Below are positions 24,611-34,005 of a DNA stretch of 64,000 bases, one piece after another (positions within the stretch are counted from its first letter, which is position 1; every line of letters starts with the position of its first letter). This DNA is from Marinomonas ostreistagni (GTDB taxonomy: Bacteria > Pseudomonadota > Gammaproteobacteria > Pseudomonadales > Marinomonadaceae). Location: assembly GCF_016888445.1 (NCBI RefSeq), contig NZ_JAFEKF010000002.1, positions 248,001 to 312,000 on the forward strand, read 5' to 3'. The position numbers and the translations under genes were made by a program. The notes beneath the pieces are model-generated. The model saw only the letters and a program-made list of their open reading frames with translations. It did not search any database and was not told the DNA's origin.

Positions 24611-25776
24611 ATCTTAGGAGTTCCACCAATTTTTCCAGAATTATAGATTCTTGCTATTGAACGATCATTTCTTAATAGCTCGCCTGGGATTTCATCAAGC
24701 CTATAGCTAAAGCATTCATTGTTTTCTTTTTCTACTAGGTATACCTTGTACTTTCCCAAATGATCAATGATTTCTGTATTATGTGTAGTGAAGATTAACT
24801 GTGCATCATTAGGGTTAGTCTCTTTATCTTCAAAAAGAGATATCAGCTTAGGTAATATGTGTGGATGTAAATTTATATCAAATTCATCTAAGCAAAGAAT
24901 TCCACCTAACTGTAGGACAATTTCATATTTACCTAGTTGATCATATAAGGATCGAGTGCCAGTCGATTCAAAGTAATAATGTAGTTTATGATCTTTTTTG
25001 TTGTGTGAGTGATAAAATAATGGGACGTATGATATCTTGCCGCTTTCTTCATTTTTTCGTTTAAATACTTTTATATCAGTAATACCTGTGTCACATTCTT
25101 TTATGATATTTTTTGTAAACTCTAAAGCCTCAGGTCTTTCATAAAATATTTTTGATATCTTCGATACAAAAGAGGGCATTGATCCTGTCTCTTCGAGTCC
25201 CGTATAAGATACATTAAAGATCATTTTGTTAAAGAAAATATATGTATCTTCAATAGCGGAGAGATCAGTTTTTTTATTTTCAGAATCTAAATTATGTTGT
25301 TTGTATATGCTAAATAATGAAACATTCTTTCTTAATTTTATCGAGCGTAAAATGGAAAGAGAGGCAATTGAATAGTTAATTTCATTATCAATCCTCTCTA
25401 ATATTAGAGTTTTGCGATTATTTTTCCTATAAAGTCTTTCTGACAGTACAGAAGACTCTGTAATACTTAGCTCATAAACATACTCAGTGTTATTTATGAT
25501 AAAGTTTACAAAAAAATTCGATGGGTCTTCACTGTCAAAGAATGGTTCGTAATTTAGTAAGTCATCAGGTTCATAATCATCGAATGATTTAGTACAAAAG
25601 TTACTTAGGAAAGAAAGAGCTTTAATAAGGTTTGTTTTACCGGAGGCATTTTTTCCTTTGATACATAACAATTTTGAAATGCCACTATCATTTGAATACT
25701 GCTCAGGTACGCGAAAACTAATATTGGCCCCTTCTTTAAACCCAAAAAAATTTTCAAAACCATATTCTAGCAACAT
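24607..25776 (-). CDS. AAA15/ABC-type ATPase of a predicted conflict system
   Basis: 389 residues. Walker A is GKNASGKT (41-48). A long insertion follows, an ABC-like signature STGTR lies at 271-275, Walker B with its acidic end is ILCLDEFD (293-300), the D-loop region is INLHPH, and the H-loop is FTTHNTEI (His332). This is the layout of the AAA15 (RloA/AbiLi/PtuA-like) stand-alone ABC ATPases that act as phage sensors with a toxic partner. It lies directly downstream of polA on the same strand, behind a 100-base spacer with a perfect inverted repeat. The composition is clearly more AT-rich than polA. Confidence 0.87.
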   Translation of the reverse strand: MLLEYGFENFFGFKEGANISFRVPEQYSNDSGISKLLCIKGKNASGKTNLIKALSFLSNFCTKSFDDYEPDDLLNYEPFFDSEDPSNFFVNFIINNTEYVYELSITESSVLSERLYRKNNRKTLILERIDNEINYSIASLSILRSIKLRKNVSLFSIYKQHNLDSENKKTDLSAIEDTYIFFNKMIFNVSYTGLEETGSMPSFVSKISKIFYERPEALEFTKNIIKECDTGITDIKVFKRKNEESGKISYVPLFYHSHNKKDHKLHYYFESTGTRSLYDQLGKYEIVLQLGGILCLDEFDINLHPHILPKLISLFEDKETNPNDAQLIFTTHNTEIIDHLGKYKVYLVEKENNECFSYRLDEIPGELLRNDRSIARIYNSGKIGGTPKI

Positions 25777-25822
25777 TTTAATATCTCTATTTAGAGTTAA
25801 TTTATATGTTCTTGATTGTCGT

Positions 25823-25867
25823 CTAATTGGCGCATCTTGTCAATTTTAGGCAGAATGCGCCAATTAG
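25823..25867. promoter_or_regulatory. Perfect 13-bp inverted repeat between polA and the ATPase gene
   Basis: CTAATTGGCGCAT (25823-25835) and ATGCGCCAATTAG (25855-25867) pair perfectly around a 19-base loop. On the minus strand the GGCGCCAA just after the polA stop can also pair with the first arm, so two hairpins are mutually exclusive. It may be a polA terminator without a T-run, an operator for the ATPase module, or an insertion junction. Confidence 0.5.
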
Positions 25868-25876
25868 GGTTGGCGC

Positions 25877-28642
25877 CTAGTGCGCCTCGTCCCAGTTGTT
25901 TCCAACCCCAGCCTCAACCAATAGAGGTACGTCGATCTCGCTACTCGTCTGCATAATCTCGACAATTTTCTCTTGCGCGGCATCAAGGTCTTTCTCGGCC
26001 ACTTCGAAGATCAATTCATCGTGTACTTGCATGATCATGCGTACATCTAGGTCGGTGCCTTGTAGCCAGTTGTGCATGTTGATCATGGCGCGTTTGATGA
26101 TGTCGGCGGCGGAGCCTTGCATCGGGGCGTTGATGGCAGTGCGTTCTGCGGCTTGGCGCATCATGGCGTTTTTCGCTTTGATTTCAGGTAGGTACAAGCG
26201 ACGACCAAAGATGGTTTCGACGTAGCCTTTTTCTTTGGCGCTTTCACGGGTGTTGTCCATGTAGGTGCGCACGCCTGGGTAGCGTTCGAAGTAGCGCTGT
26301 ACGTATTGCTGCGCTTCGGGGCGGCCGATGCCAAGTTGTTTCGCGAGGCCAAAGGCCGACATGCCGTAGATCAGGCCGAAGTTGATGGCTTTGGCGCGGC
26401 GTCGTTGTTCGCTGGTGACTTCATCAGCGGTGGTGTCGAAGACTTCCGCAGCGGTCGCCTTGTGTACGTCGAGGTCATTGGCAAACGCGTCTAAAAGTCC
26501 CTTATCTTGTGATAGGTGCGCCATGATGCGCAGCTCGATCTGTGAGTAGTCGGCCGCGACCAGCTTGTAGCCTTCCGGTGCGACAAACGCTTGGCGAATG
26601 CGGCGACCTTCGGTGGTACGGATTGGGATGTTTTGCAAGTTCGGATCGGTCGAGGACAAACGGCCGGTCGCGGTCACGGCTTGATGGTAAGACGTATGAA
26701 TGCGGCCAGTCTTTTGTAGCATCTCTGGTAGCTTATCGGTGTAAGTCGACTTGAGCTTCGATAGGCTGCGGTGTTCCATGATCAAGCGTGGTAGTTCGTA
26801 TTGCTCGGCCAGCTCTTGCAGGATCGGCTCAGCAGTCGAAGGTTGGCCTTTTGGAGTCTTCTTAATGACTGGCAAGCCTTGCTTCTCAAACAGGATTTCT
26901 TGCAGCTGTTTCGGTGAGCTTAGGTTAAAAGCTTGGCCTGCTTCTTCGTGTGCTTTGATCTCGATTTCTTGCAGTTTGCCAGCGATTTCAGAGCTTTGCG
27001 CGTGCAGTAAGTCCGGGTCGACCAAGGCGCCCGTTTGTTCCATTTTTGCCAATACTGGCACCAATGGTAGTTCGATGTCTTTTAGGACTTTGACCAAGTC
27101 GCCTTCTTTTTCTAGCTTAGGCATGATCGCATGGTGCAGGCGCAAGGTGATGTCGGCGTCTTCGGCGGCGTAATGGGCCGCTTGCTCAAGTTCGATCTGG
27201 TTAAAGGTTTTTTGCTTGGCACCTTTACCAGCGATTTCTTCAAAGCTCACCGTGGTGTGGCCCAAGAATTTGGTCGCAAGGCTGTCCATATCGTGGCGCG
27301 TGGCGGTGGAATTCAGCACGTACGACTCTAGCATGGTGTCGTAGGCGATGCCGCGCAGGGTGATGCCGTAGTTGTTCAATACGTTGGCATCGTATTTTAG
27401 GTGCTGACCGACTTTTTTCTGGTTATCGTCTTCTAGCCAAGGCTTCAGTTGCTCTAGTACCCAATCACGATCCAGCTGCTCGGGCGCGCCTTCGTAATCA
27501 TGTGCGACTGGGATGTACGCGGCTTTGCCGATTTCCACGGAAACGCTCACGCCCACAAGCTCAGCGGCCATGTAGTTAAGAGATGTGGTTTCCGTGTCGA
27601 AGGCTACCAGCTCGGCGTCTTGGATTTTCTTCAGCCAAGCGTTGAAGCTGTCTTTATCAAGCACCGTGTCGTACTCGACGTCGATATTGGCCGCAGGCGC
27701 TGGTTCATCTTCGTTGTCCACTGTGTCATCGGCGGTGCCGTGGGCTGGGGCTTTGTCGATATCGCGCAACCAGGTTTTGAATTCTAGCTTTTGGAACCAC
27801 TCGCGTAGGGCTTCTTTGTTGATTTCTTCGTTTTTCAACGTGTGTGGATCAAATGGCAGCTCGACGTCGCATTTAATGGTGGCAAGCTTGTAGCTTAGCT
27901 CGGCCATTTCGCGGTGTTCTTCCATTTTCTTGGCCATGGTTTTAGAGCCACGGAAGCCCAAGTCCGCCAGTTCGTCGAGGCGTTGGTAAATTTCTTCGAT
28001 GGAGCCGATGCCTTGCAGCATGGCTAAGGCGGTTTTTTCACCGACGCCCGGTACGCCTGGGATGTTGTCGACTTTGTCGCCCATCAGCGCTAGGAAGTCG
28101 ATGATCAACTCAGGTGGGATTTTGAATTTTTCTTTAACGCCTTCCACGTCCATCACGGTGTCGGTCATGGTGTTGACTAGAGTGACTTTGTCGGTGACTA
28201 GCTGCGCCATGTCTTTGTCGCCTGTAGAAACAACGACTTCACGGCCTTCGCCACCGATTTGTTTGGCGATGGTGCCGATCACGTCGTCGGCTTCGACGCC
28301 GTCGATGATGACCAACGGCAAGCCCATGGCTTCGATCATGCGGTGGATCGGTTCGATCTGTACGCGCAGGTCGTCAGGCATCGGTGGGCGCTGGGCTTTG
28401 TATTCGCTGTACATGTCATCGCGGAAGGTTTTGCCTTTGGCGTCAAAAATCACCACGATCGGGGAATTTGGGTAACGGCCGATTAAGCTGCGGATCATGC
28501 TGATCACGCCACGGGCTGCGTTGGTCGGTTGGCCGTCGCTAGTGGTCAGTGGTGGAATGGCGTGAAAGGCGCGGTACAGGTAAGACGAACCGTCTACCAA
28601 TACCATCGGTGCTGCATGGGTCAGTGAATCTTGAGCCGACAT
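25877..28642 (-). CDS. polA: DNA polymerase I
   Basis: 921 residues. The 5'-3' exonuclease domain starts [15 protein letters not shown] and includes DADDVIGT-like [10 protein letters not shown] 3'-5' exonuclease domain ([13 protein letters not shown]) and the polymerase domain follow, with motif A DYSQIELR, motif [15 protein letters not shown] and motif [10 protein letters not shown]. It is the intact gene for replication and repair. ATG 28642 has GAGGGA 6 bases upstream. A second, diverged 3' end lies 2.5 kb downstream at 23092-23412. It is divergent from thrB. Confidence 0.97.
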   Translation of the reverse strand: MSAQDSLTHAAPMVLVDGSSYLYRAFHAIPPLTTSDGQPTNAARGVISMIRSLIGRYPNSPIVVIFDAKGKTFRDDMYSEYKAQRPPMPDDLRVQIEPIHRMIEAMGLPLVIIDGVEADDVIGTIAKQIGGEGREVVVSTGDKDMAQLVTDKVTLVNTMTDTVMDVEGVKEKFKIPPELIIDFLALMGDKVDNIPGVPGVGEKTALAMLQGIGSIEEIYQRLDELADLGFRGSKTMAKKMEEHREMAELSYKLATIKCDVELPFDPHTLKNEEINKEALREWFQKLEFKTWLRDIDKAPAHGTADDTVDNEDEPAPAANIDVEYDTVLDKDSFNAWLKKIQDAELVAFDTETTSLNYMAAELVGVSVSVEIGKAAYIPVAHDYEGAPEQLDRDWVLEQLKPWLEDDNQKKVGQHLKYDANVLNNYGITLRGIAYDTMLESYVLNSTATRHDMDSLATKFLGHTTVSFEEIAGKGAKQKTFNQIELEQAAHYAAEDADITLRLHHAIMPKLEKEGDLVKVLKDIELPLVPVLAKMEQTGALVDPDLLHAQSSEIAGKLQEIEIKAHEEAGQAFNLSSPKQLQEILFEKQGLPVIKKTPKGQPSTAEPILQELAEQYELPRLIMEHRSLSKLKSTYTDKLPEMLQKTGRIHTSYHQAVTATGRLSSTDPNLQNIPIRTTEGRRIRQAFVAPEGYKLVAADYSQIELRIMAHLSQDKGLLDAFANDLDVHKATAAEVFDTTADEVTSEQRRRAKAINFGLIYGMSAFGLAKQLGIGRPEAQQYVQRYFERYPGVRTYMDNTRESAKEKGYVETIFGRRLYLPEIKAKNAMMRQAAERTAINAPMQGSAADIIKRAMINMHNWLQGTDLDVRMIMQVHDELIFEVAEKDLDAAQEKIVEIMQTSSEIDVPLLVEAGVGNNWDEAH

Positions 28643-28817
28643 AATTTCCCTCGTGCACGGTACGCTCGGCGTATCGCGTCTGTTTAAATTCAAATCTTAG
28701 ATATTTGCGTCGTAGATTAACATAATCGCCCCTTTTTTCGTGGTGTTCAATTGACCTTTTTGCTCTGATTGTGGAGCATTAGCGGCTTATGCAGATTTAA
28801 TTCATTAGGTACAGATT
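28643..28817. promoter_or_regulatory. Divergent polA/thrB promoter region
   Basis: 175 bases between two core genes. It includes an AT-rich middle with CCCCTTTTTTCG and TGACCTTTTTG stretches. No specific operator was recognised. An AGGT site 8 bases before the thrB TTG start is at the right end. Confidence 0.4.
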
Positions 28818-29780
28818 TTGGCTGTTTACACTTCTCTCTCGGACTCTGACATGCGCGGCCTTGTGGCCGATTACAACTTAGGTGAACTGGTGTCTTTTCA
28901 AGGCATTTCAGGGGGTGTGGAAAACACCAATTATTTTGTCACGACGACAACAGGGAAGTATGTACTTACTTTGTTTGAAGAGTTTGAGTTTGATGAAGTG
29001 CCGTATTTCTTAGATGTGGTGTCACATCTGCAGAACAAAGGCTTTAATGTGCCAGCGGCGTTGCTTGATAACGAAGGCGAGCGCCTACGCGTGGTGCAGG
29101 ATCGCCCAGCGATCATTGTCGATTGCTTCCCTGGCGACATCATGGAGTCTACCAGTGTGGAATCTTGCCGCATCATGGGTAAGGTACTTGCGCAGCTGCA
29201 TACCGCAGGTATGGACTTCCCTGAGCAGCGTGCAAGCCATCGCGGCATGGAGTGGTGGCACGCAACGTCTAAAGCGTTGGCGCCGGAGCTTGAGCCAGAG
29301 CAAGCGCATTTGTTGCTTGAGCAAGTGGCGGAGTTTGATCAGTTTATCGATCAATACGACGATCAGTTGGCCAAGGGCACAGTGCACGGCGATTTGTTCT
29401 TCAACAATACTTTGTTTGAAGGCGAGCAGTTGTCGGCCATCATCGATTTTTACAACGCCTGCTACTCGTGGTTGATGTACGACCTTGCGATCGTGGTCAA
29501 CGATTGGTGCTCGGATTTGAGCACGGGCGAGTTGGATATGGACAAATACCACGCCATGATCAATGCCTACATGCATGAGCGCAAGCCTAGCGCGGCGGAA
29601 ATCCTGTCTTGGCCGCATATGATGAAGATCGCGGCGTTGCGCTTTTGGTTGTCACGCTTAGAAGCATGGCACGGTGCGAAAGACGACCCAGAGCGTCTAG
29701 CTCAACAACACGATCCGAAGGAATTCCAGCGCATTTTGGAAGCGCGTGTGCGCAACGTACCGAGTTTAATGGAGCACTAA
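28818..29780 (+). CDS. thrB: Homoserine kinase, type II (APH-like)
   Basis: A 320-residue kinase that phosphorylates homoserine in threonine synthesis. It belongs to the choline-kinase/APH fold family, not the GHMP family: Brenner-type motif VHGDLFFNNTLF, then IIDFYNACYSWLMYDLAI. It starts at TTG (MAVYTSLSD), a start matched by the known MAVYT N-terminus of this enzyme in Pseudomonas-type genomes. polA/thrB adjacency is common there. It is followed directly by a DUF1007 gene. Confidence 0.93.
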   Translation: MAVYTSLSDSDMRGLVADYNLGELVSFQGISGGVENTNYFVTTTTGKYVLTLFEEFEFDEVPYFLDVVSHLQNKGFNVPAALLDNEGERLRVVQDRPAIIVDCFPGDIMESTSVESCRIMGKVLAQLHTAGMDFPEQRASHRGMEWWHATSKALAPELEPEQAHLLLEQVAEFDQFIDQYDDQLAKGTVHGDLFFNNTLFEGEQLSAIIDFYNACYSWLMYDLAIVVNDWCSDLSTGELDMDKYHAMINAYMHERKPSAAEILSWPHMMKIAALRFWLSRLEAWHGAKDDPERLAQQHDPKEFQRILEARVRNVPSLMEH

Positions 29781-30356
29781 ATGCGCGCGTATTGGCGTCA
29801 TGCTTGCATCGGATTACTGAGTGCGTTGGGCGTAAGCTCGGCGCTGGCGCATCCGCACATTTGGATCGATTCCTATTATTCGGTCAATGTCAGTACGCCG
29901 CGCGTGCAGGTGGTGGAAGCGCACTGGTCGTTTGATGTGTTTTCAAGCTTAGATATGTTGATCGAGTTTGATAAAGACGCCAACGGCCAGTTAGAAAAAG
30001 CCGAGAAGGCAGAGGCGGCCGAAGCCTTTACCAATTTGGCGCAATACGGCTACTTTATAAAGATGCAGGTGGATGGCCAAGCGGTCACGCCTGCGAGCGT
30101 CGATGTGCTCGATGTCGGCGTGCAAGATCAAGCGCTTACGGTGCGTTTGGGCATTACCCTGCCTAATGAAGTCGACCTACAACAGCAGCGCTTACGCATG
30201 GGTTTTGGTGATCCGGAAAACTATTTTGCGATGGTGATCCCAGAGCAGGGCTTGGTGCAGCTCAATGGTATGCGCGCCGAAACCTGTACGCCAACACCTG
30301 CTGATGCGACGGAGTTTTATATGGAAGGCTGGGTCGATCTAAGCTGCGATCCCTAA
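29781..30356 (+). CDS. Exported DUF1007 protein (ZevA-like)
   Basis: 191 residues with a signal peptide cut near ALAHPHIWID. The mature end starts HPHIW, the DUF1007 mark, and the body has an EF-hand-like DKDANGQLEKAE loop and a two-domain beta structure. The Haemophilus zinc uptake pair ZevA/ZevB joins a DUF1007 protein with a NicO permease. A NicO-type gene lies 1.4 kb downstream in the Zur operon, so a periplasmic metal role is plausible. It begins at the base after the thrB stop. Confidence 0.85.
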   Translation: MRAYWRHACIGLLSALGVSSALAHPHIWIDSYYSVNVSTPRVQVVEAHWSFDVFSSLDMLIEFDKDANGQLEKAEKAEAAEAFTNLAQYGYFIKMQVDGQAVTPASVDVLDVGVQDQALTVRLGITLPNEVDLQQQRLRMGFGDPENYFAMVIPEQGLVQLNGMRAETCTPTPADATEFYMEGWVDLSCDP

Positions 30357-30397
30357 GTCGCTCAACCGTCGCCCACGAATGTTAGACGAGGCGTGTC

Positions 30398-31030
30398 ATG
30401 CTTGAGCAGTTTCAGTGGTTACCTTTTTTAGTGGCGATTAGCTTGCTCACCATGAGCCCCGGCGTGGATACCTTGTTGGTGTTACGCAGCTCGGCGATGG
30501 CGGGCTGGCGGGTCGGCTTTGTCTGCAGTTTGGGCATTTGCATGGGGCTGTTTGCTCATGCTGCCGTGTCGGCGCTGGGCTTGTCGGTGATTATGCTTGG
30601 CTCGGCGACGCTGTTTACTATGTTTAAGATCGCTGGGGCCTTGTATCTGGTGTATCTCGGCCTGCAGGCACTGCGCAGTGCGTGGCAGGCTCAAGGCTTG
30701 CGTTTGGAGTTGCCCCAAGGGCGTACGTTTACCGCGCGCACGGCGTTTCGCCAAGGCCTGTTGTCGAATCTTTTGAATCCTAAGACGATTGTGTTTTACA
30801 TGGCGTTTTTACCGCAGTTCATCAACCCAGAACACTCGGCGGTGACACAATCTCTGTTTATGGCTGCCCTGCACTTTATCATAGCGATGGGGTGGCAGAC
30901 CTTTTTGGCGGTGATGGTTCACCGTGCAAGAGTTTGGCTAGCGCGACCAAAAGTGGCGCAAGCTTTGGATGGCTTAACTGGCGTATTGCTGGTGGGCTTT
31001 GGTATTAAATTGGCACTGACTCAACGCTGA
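30398..31030 (+). CDS. RhtB/LysE-family amino acid exporter
   Basis: 210 residues, six helices. SPGVDTLLVLRSS replaces the usual PGPN of LysE proteins near the N-terminus, and FRQGLLSNLLNPKTIVFYMAFLPQF is the diagnostic central block. It probably exports a neutral amino acid or homoserine lactone-like solute; the substrate is not deducible. It may be transcribed with thrB, which would suit homoserine or threonine export. Confidence 0.9.
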   Translation: MLEQFQWLPFLVAISLLTMSPGVDTLLVLRSSAMAGWRVGFVCSLGICMGLFAHAAVSALGLSVIMLGSATLFTMFKIAGALYLVYLGLQALRSAWQAQGLRLELPQGRTFTARTAFRQGLLSNLLNPKTIVFYMAFLPQFINPEHSAVTQSLFMAALHFIIAMGWQTFLAVMVHRARVWLARPKVAQALDGLTGVLLVGFGIKLALTQR

Positions 31031-31065
31031 TCGTGTGAGCGGTGTCTACTTGGGTATGACCTATC

Positions 31066-31671
31066 ATGAGTTTATTGATTTCCACTTGGATTAAGTTCTT
31101 CTTCCTGTTCGCACCGTTTTTCGTGTTGTCGATGTTTTTGGCACTGACGCGCGGTGAGACACCTTCAGCACGTCGTCATGTGGCGAATAAGTCGATCATT
31201 GCGGCGCTGGCGATTTCGTTGGTGTTGATGTTTTTTGGCGGTGCCTTGTTTGATGTATTGGGCATTACGCTGGACTCGTTCCGTATCGGCGCGGGCATCT
31301 TGCTGTTTATGTCGGCGATCAGCTTGGTCAAAGACGGTACCCGTAACCACGCTACCGGTATGCCCAGTGAGGAGCGCGACGATGTGTCGGTAGTGCCATT
31401 AGCGGTGCCAACTATTATTGGCCCCGCGACCATCGGTACCATCTTGGTCTATGGTGTGGAGTTTGAAGGCTGGGATTTGGTGATCGGCGTATTGGGCCTT
31501 GTCGGGGCGTTGTTGTCCTTGGGCGTGTTGTTGTACGCCAGCTCCTTGATTGAGAAACTTTTAGGCCGCACCGGACTCAATATTCTCTCGAAAATCACCG
31601 GTTTGATCTTGGCCGCGATGGCGGCGCAGATTTTTATGGGCGGTGTGATGGGCTTTTTGCAGCCAAATTAA
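31066..31671 (+). CDS. MarC/UPF0056 family inner-membrane protein
   Basis: 201 residues with six helices arranged as two repeats. FFFLFAPFFVLSMFLALT at the start and VPLAVPTIIGPATIGTILVYG in the middle are family marks. Despite the name, MarC is not shown to confer multidrug resistance; the function is unknown. It lies between the RhtB gene and the Zur-boxed operon. Confidence 0.88.
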   Translation: MSLLISTWIKFFFLFAPFFVLSMFLALTRGETPSARRHVANKSIIAALAISLVLMFFGGALFDVLGITLDSFRIGAGILLFMSAISLVKDGTRNHATGMPSEERDDVSVVPLAVPTIIGPATIGTILVYGVEFEGWDLVIGVLGLVGALLSLGVLLYASSLIEKLLGRTGLNILSKITGLILAAMAAQIFMGGVMGFLQPN

Positions 31672-31713
31672 GCGATGCTGAGGCGTCATTGGCTGGATGT
31701 TCATTTGCGTTTA

Positions 31714-31732
31714 AATGTTATACTATAACATT
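31714..31732. promoter_or_regulatory. Zur box of the zinc operon
   Basis: The 19-bp perfect palindrome AATGTTATACTATAACATT agrees closely with the gammaproteobacterial Zur consensus (GAAATGTTATANTATAACATTTC). It lies 24 bases before the ATG of the NicO-type gene and just upstream of zur and znuCB. Confidence 0.92.
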
Positions 31733-31755
31733 ATGATAACCCTACAGCGGAGCCA

Positions 31756-32697
31756 ATGGTGCCACGTAATCTTGTCGTAACTCTTATCTTAGCGCTGCTG
31801 GCCAGCAGCTCTTGGGCCGCCGACGGTCAGTCGATGTTTGCCGTCAGTCGCTGGATCATGGAACAACAGCGCGACTTTCATCGTCAGTTGGCGAGCTTGG
31901 TGCAAGGCCTAAGCCGAGAACAAAGCCCTGCGTTGATTGGCAGCTTGCTGGTGGCGAGCTTCTTATATGGTATTTTTCACGCAGCGGGTCCAGGTCACGG
32001 TAAGGCAGTGATTGCGTCTTATTTGTTGGCCACGAAAGCGCCGCTGCGTAAGGGTATTTGGCTGTCATTTTTATCCGCTACGCTACAAGGTGTGGTGGCG
32101 ATCGCCTTGGTGGTGGCGCTGGCGCAGGTATTAGAGCTCGCCGGACGCGTCACACAGACCACGCGTATGTTAGAATTAGCCTCTTATGCGGCGATTGGCT
32201 TGATTGGTGTGTGGATGCTGTGGCGTTTGGCGCGCGGTAAATCCAGCTGTGGCCATGATCATTCTCATGATGAAGTAGGCTGTCACGGCCATCACCATGA
32301 CGCAGCGCATGCGCACCATGGGCATGGTTGTCATCACGATCATAGCCACGCCCATGAAGAACAAAAAGTCGCCCAGCGCAGTACGGTTGCGATGGTGTCG
32401 GCGATCGGTATTCGCCCCTGTACGGGGGCAGTGTTGGTGTTGCTGTTTGCCACCAGCACCGGAATTTTACAATGGGGAATGTTAGCGACCTTAGTGATGT
32501 CGCTAGGCACCGCCCTCACGGTGTCGGCGCTGGCATTGGTCAGTGTCCTAGTGCGCGATGGCAGTATGGCATTGAGCCCCAATAAATGGCGCAGTCGTTT
32601 GACCAAAGGGCTGGCAGTACTTGCCGCTTGCGCCTTAATTTTTATCAGTGTCACGATGATTTACAGTGACCTACAAGTAGCAGGGCGGGCATTCTAA
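31756..32697 (+). CDS. NicO-family metal permease (ZevB-like) under Zur control
   Basis: 313 residues, signal peptide plus six helices. HAAGPGHGKAVIASYLL is the NicO signature metal motif, and a cytoplasmic or periplasmic His-rich loop (GHDHSHDEVGCHGHHHD and following) lies between helices 3 and 4, followed by GIRPCTGAVLVLLFA. NicO proteins move nickel or cobalt, but the Zur box and zur/znu neighbours point to zinc, as for ZevB. The stop overlaps the zur start (TAATG). Confidence 0.88.
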   Translation: MVPRNLVVTLILALLASSSWAADGQSMFAVSRWIMEQQRDFHRQLASLVQGLSREQSPALIGSLLVASFLYGIFHAAGPGHGKAVIASYLLATKAPLRKGIWLSFLSATLQGVVAIALVVALAQVLELAGRVTQTTRMLELASYAAIGLIGVWMLWRLARGKSSCGHDHSHDEVGCHGHHHDAAHAHHGHGCHHDHSHAHEEQKVAQRSTVAMVSAIGIRPCTGAVLVLLFATSTGILQWGMLATLVMSLGTALTVSALALVSVLVRDGSMALSPNKWRSRLTKGLAVLAACALIFISVTMIYSDLQVAGRAF

Positions 32698-33194
32698 TGA
32701 CCGAACACAAACACGATCAGAGCCACGATCACAGTCATGATCATGCGCACAATCACGATATCTGTATTGAGCAAGCGTTGGAAACGGCGGAAACCGTCTG
32801 CGCCGAGCAGGGCCAGCGTTTAACCAAGGTGCGCCGCCGTGCGTTGGAGTTGATTTGGCAGAGCCATCGTCCACTTGGGGCGTATCAATTGTTGGCCAAA
32901 TTGGCCGAAGAAGGCTTCAATTCTGCGCCGCCGACGGTGTATCGCGCGCTAGACTTTTTGTTGGCTGCAGGCCTAATCCACAAGGTTGAGTCGATGAACG
33001 CGTATCTTGGCTGTGCCCACGCAGACAAAGTCCACAAGGGCTATTTCTTGATCTGTGACGAGTGCCAAAACGTGATGGAATTTGACTACCAAGACATCCA
33101 TCAAACCTTGATCGATAAAGCGGCAGAGCAAGGTTTTGAGCTGCGCTCAGAGACCATCGAACTGACCGGCTTATGCGCCGATTGTCGTCACTAA
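32697..33194 (+). CDS. zur: Zinc uptake regulator Zur with a His-rich N-terminal extension
   Basis: A 165-residue Fur-family repressor. The first 21 residues carry eight His in an HDHSHDHAHNHD-type run not present in E. coli Zur. The body has the DNA helix APPTVYRALDFLLAAGLIHKV, the CAHADKVHKGYFLICDECQNV metal/Cys region and a final GLCADCRH Cys pair (structural zinc). It starts inside the permease stop and is followed by znuC after 12 bases. It should repress this operon through the Zur box at 31714. Confidence 0.92.
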   Translation: MTEHKHDQSHDHSHDHAHNHDICIEQALETAETVCAEQGQRLTKVRRRALELIWQSHRPLGAYQLLAKLAEEGFNSAPPTVYRALDFLLAAGLIHKVESMNAYLGCAHADKVHKGYFLICDECQNVMEFDYQDIHQTLIDKAAEQGFELRSETIELTGLCADCRH

Positions 33195-33206
33195 GGAAGC
33201 CTTGGC

Positions 33207-33989
33207 ATGAGTACCCGGTTAGCCGAGTTAAAAGACATTGGTATTCGCTTCGGCGAGCGCCAGCTGTTAAGCAATATTAATATCACCCTGCATCAAGGCG
33301 AGATCGTCACTTTGATCGGCCCAAATGGCAGCGGTAAAAGTACCTTGATCCGCACCTTGTTGGATCTACAACAGCCAAGCTCCGGTAAGGTAGTGCGCCA
33401 TGACACCTTGCGTATTGGCTACATGCCGCAAAAGCTACACATTGATCCGACGTTGCCTTTGACAGTGAAGCATTTCTTGGGGTTGGTGCGCGGTGTGAAT
33501 AAAAAGCAGATCGCTCCGACGCTGGCCAAAGTGGGCATTCCACACTTGGAAAACTCGCAAGTGCATGTTTTGTCAGGTGGTGAAACGCAGCGCTTGTTGT
33601 TGGCCCGTGCGTTGCTCAATCAGCCCAATTTATTGGTGCTGGACGAGCCGGTGCAAGGGGTCGATGTAAATGGTCAAATCGAGCTGTATAACTTGATTGC
33701 GGCGATCCGTGATGAGCTCAATTGCGGCGTGTTTATGATCTCCCATGATTTGCACTTGGTGATGGCGCAAACCGATACCGTGGTGTGTGTGAACCAGCAC
33801 GTATGTTGTTCGGGGTCGCCGCAGCATGTGAAAGATCATCCTGCCTATCAAGCGTTATTTGGTGTGCCGGGGGCCGATGCGTCACTGGCGATTTATTCAC
33901 ACCAACACGATCATGTTCATGATGACAGCGGCGAAGTGGTCGAAGAAGGCCATGTGCATTCCAAGCATTGTCAGCACCATAGCCACTAG
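33207..33989 (+). CDS. znuC: Zinc ABC transporter ATPase ZnuC
   Basis: 260 residues. Walker A is GPNGSGKST, the signature [17 protein letters not shown], Walker [13 protein letters not shown], and the H-loop MISHDLHLV. The tail after residue 225 is His-rich (HQHDHVHDD ... [12 protein letters not shown]), unlike most ATPases, and may bind zinc. It energises ZnuB. The substrate-binding protein ZnuA is not encoded in this window. Confidence 0.95.
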   Translation: MSTRLAELKDIGIRFGERQLLSNINITLHQGEIVTLIGPNGSGKSTLIRTLLDLQQPSSGKVVRHDTLRIGYMPQKLHIDPTLPLTVKHFLGLVRGVNKKQIAPTLAKVGIPHLENSQVHVLSGGETQRLLLARALLNQPNLLVLDEPVQGVDVNGQIELYNLIAAIRDELNCGVFMISHDLHLVMAQTDTVVCVNQHVCCSGSPQHVKDHPAYQALFGVPGADASLAIYSHQHDHVHDDSGEVVEEGHVHSKHCQHHSH

Positions 33990-34005
33990 CCCGGAGAAGT
34001 AAGAA

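Noticed and set aside
24119-25776. AbiL/RloAB or PARIS system
   Set aside because: The ATPase fits, but the partner has no TOPRIM or DUF4435 motifs and is too short, so a direct assignment is not supported.
27999-28475. Long open frame opposite polA
   Set aside because: It is Ser/Ile-rich, has no ribosome site and is an antisense shadow of the conserved 5'-3' exonuclease coding region.
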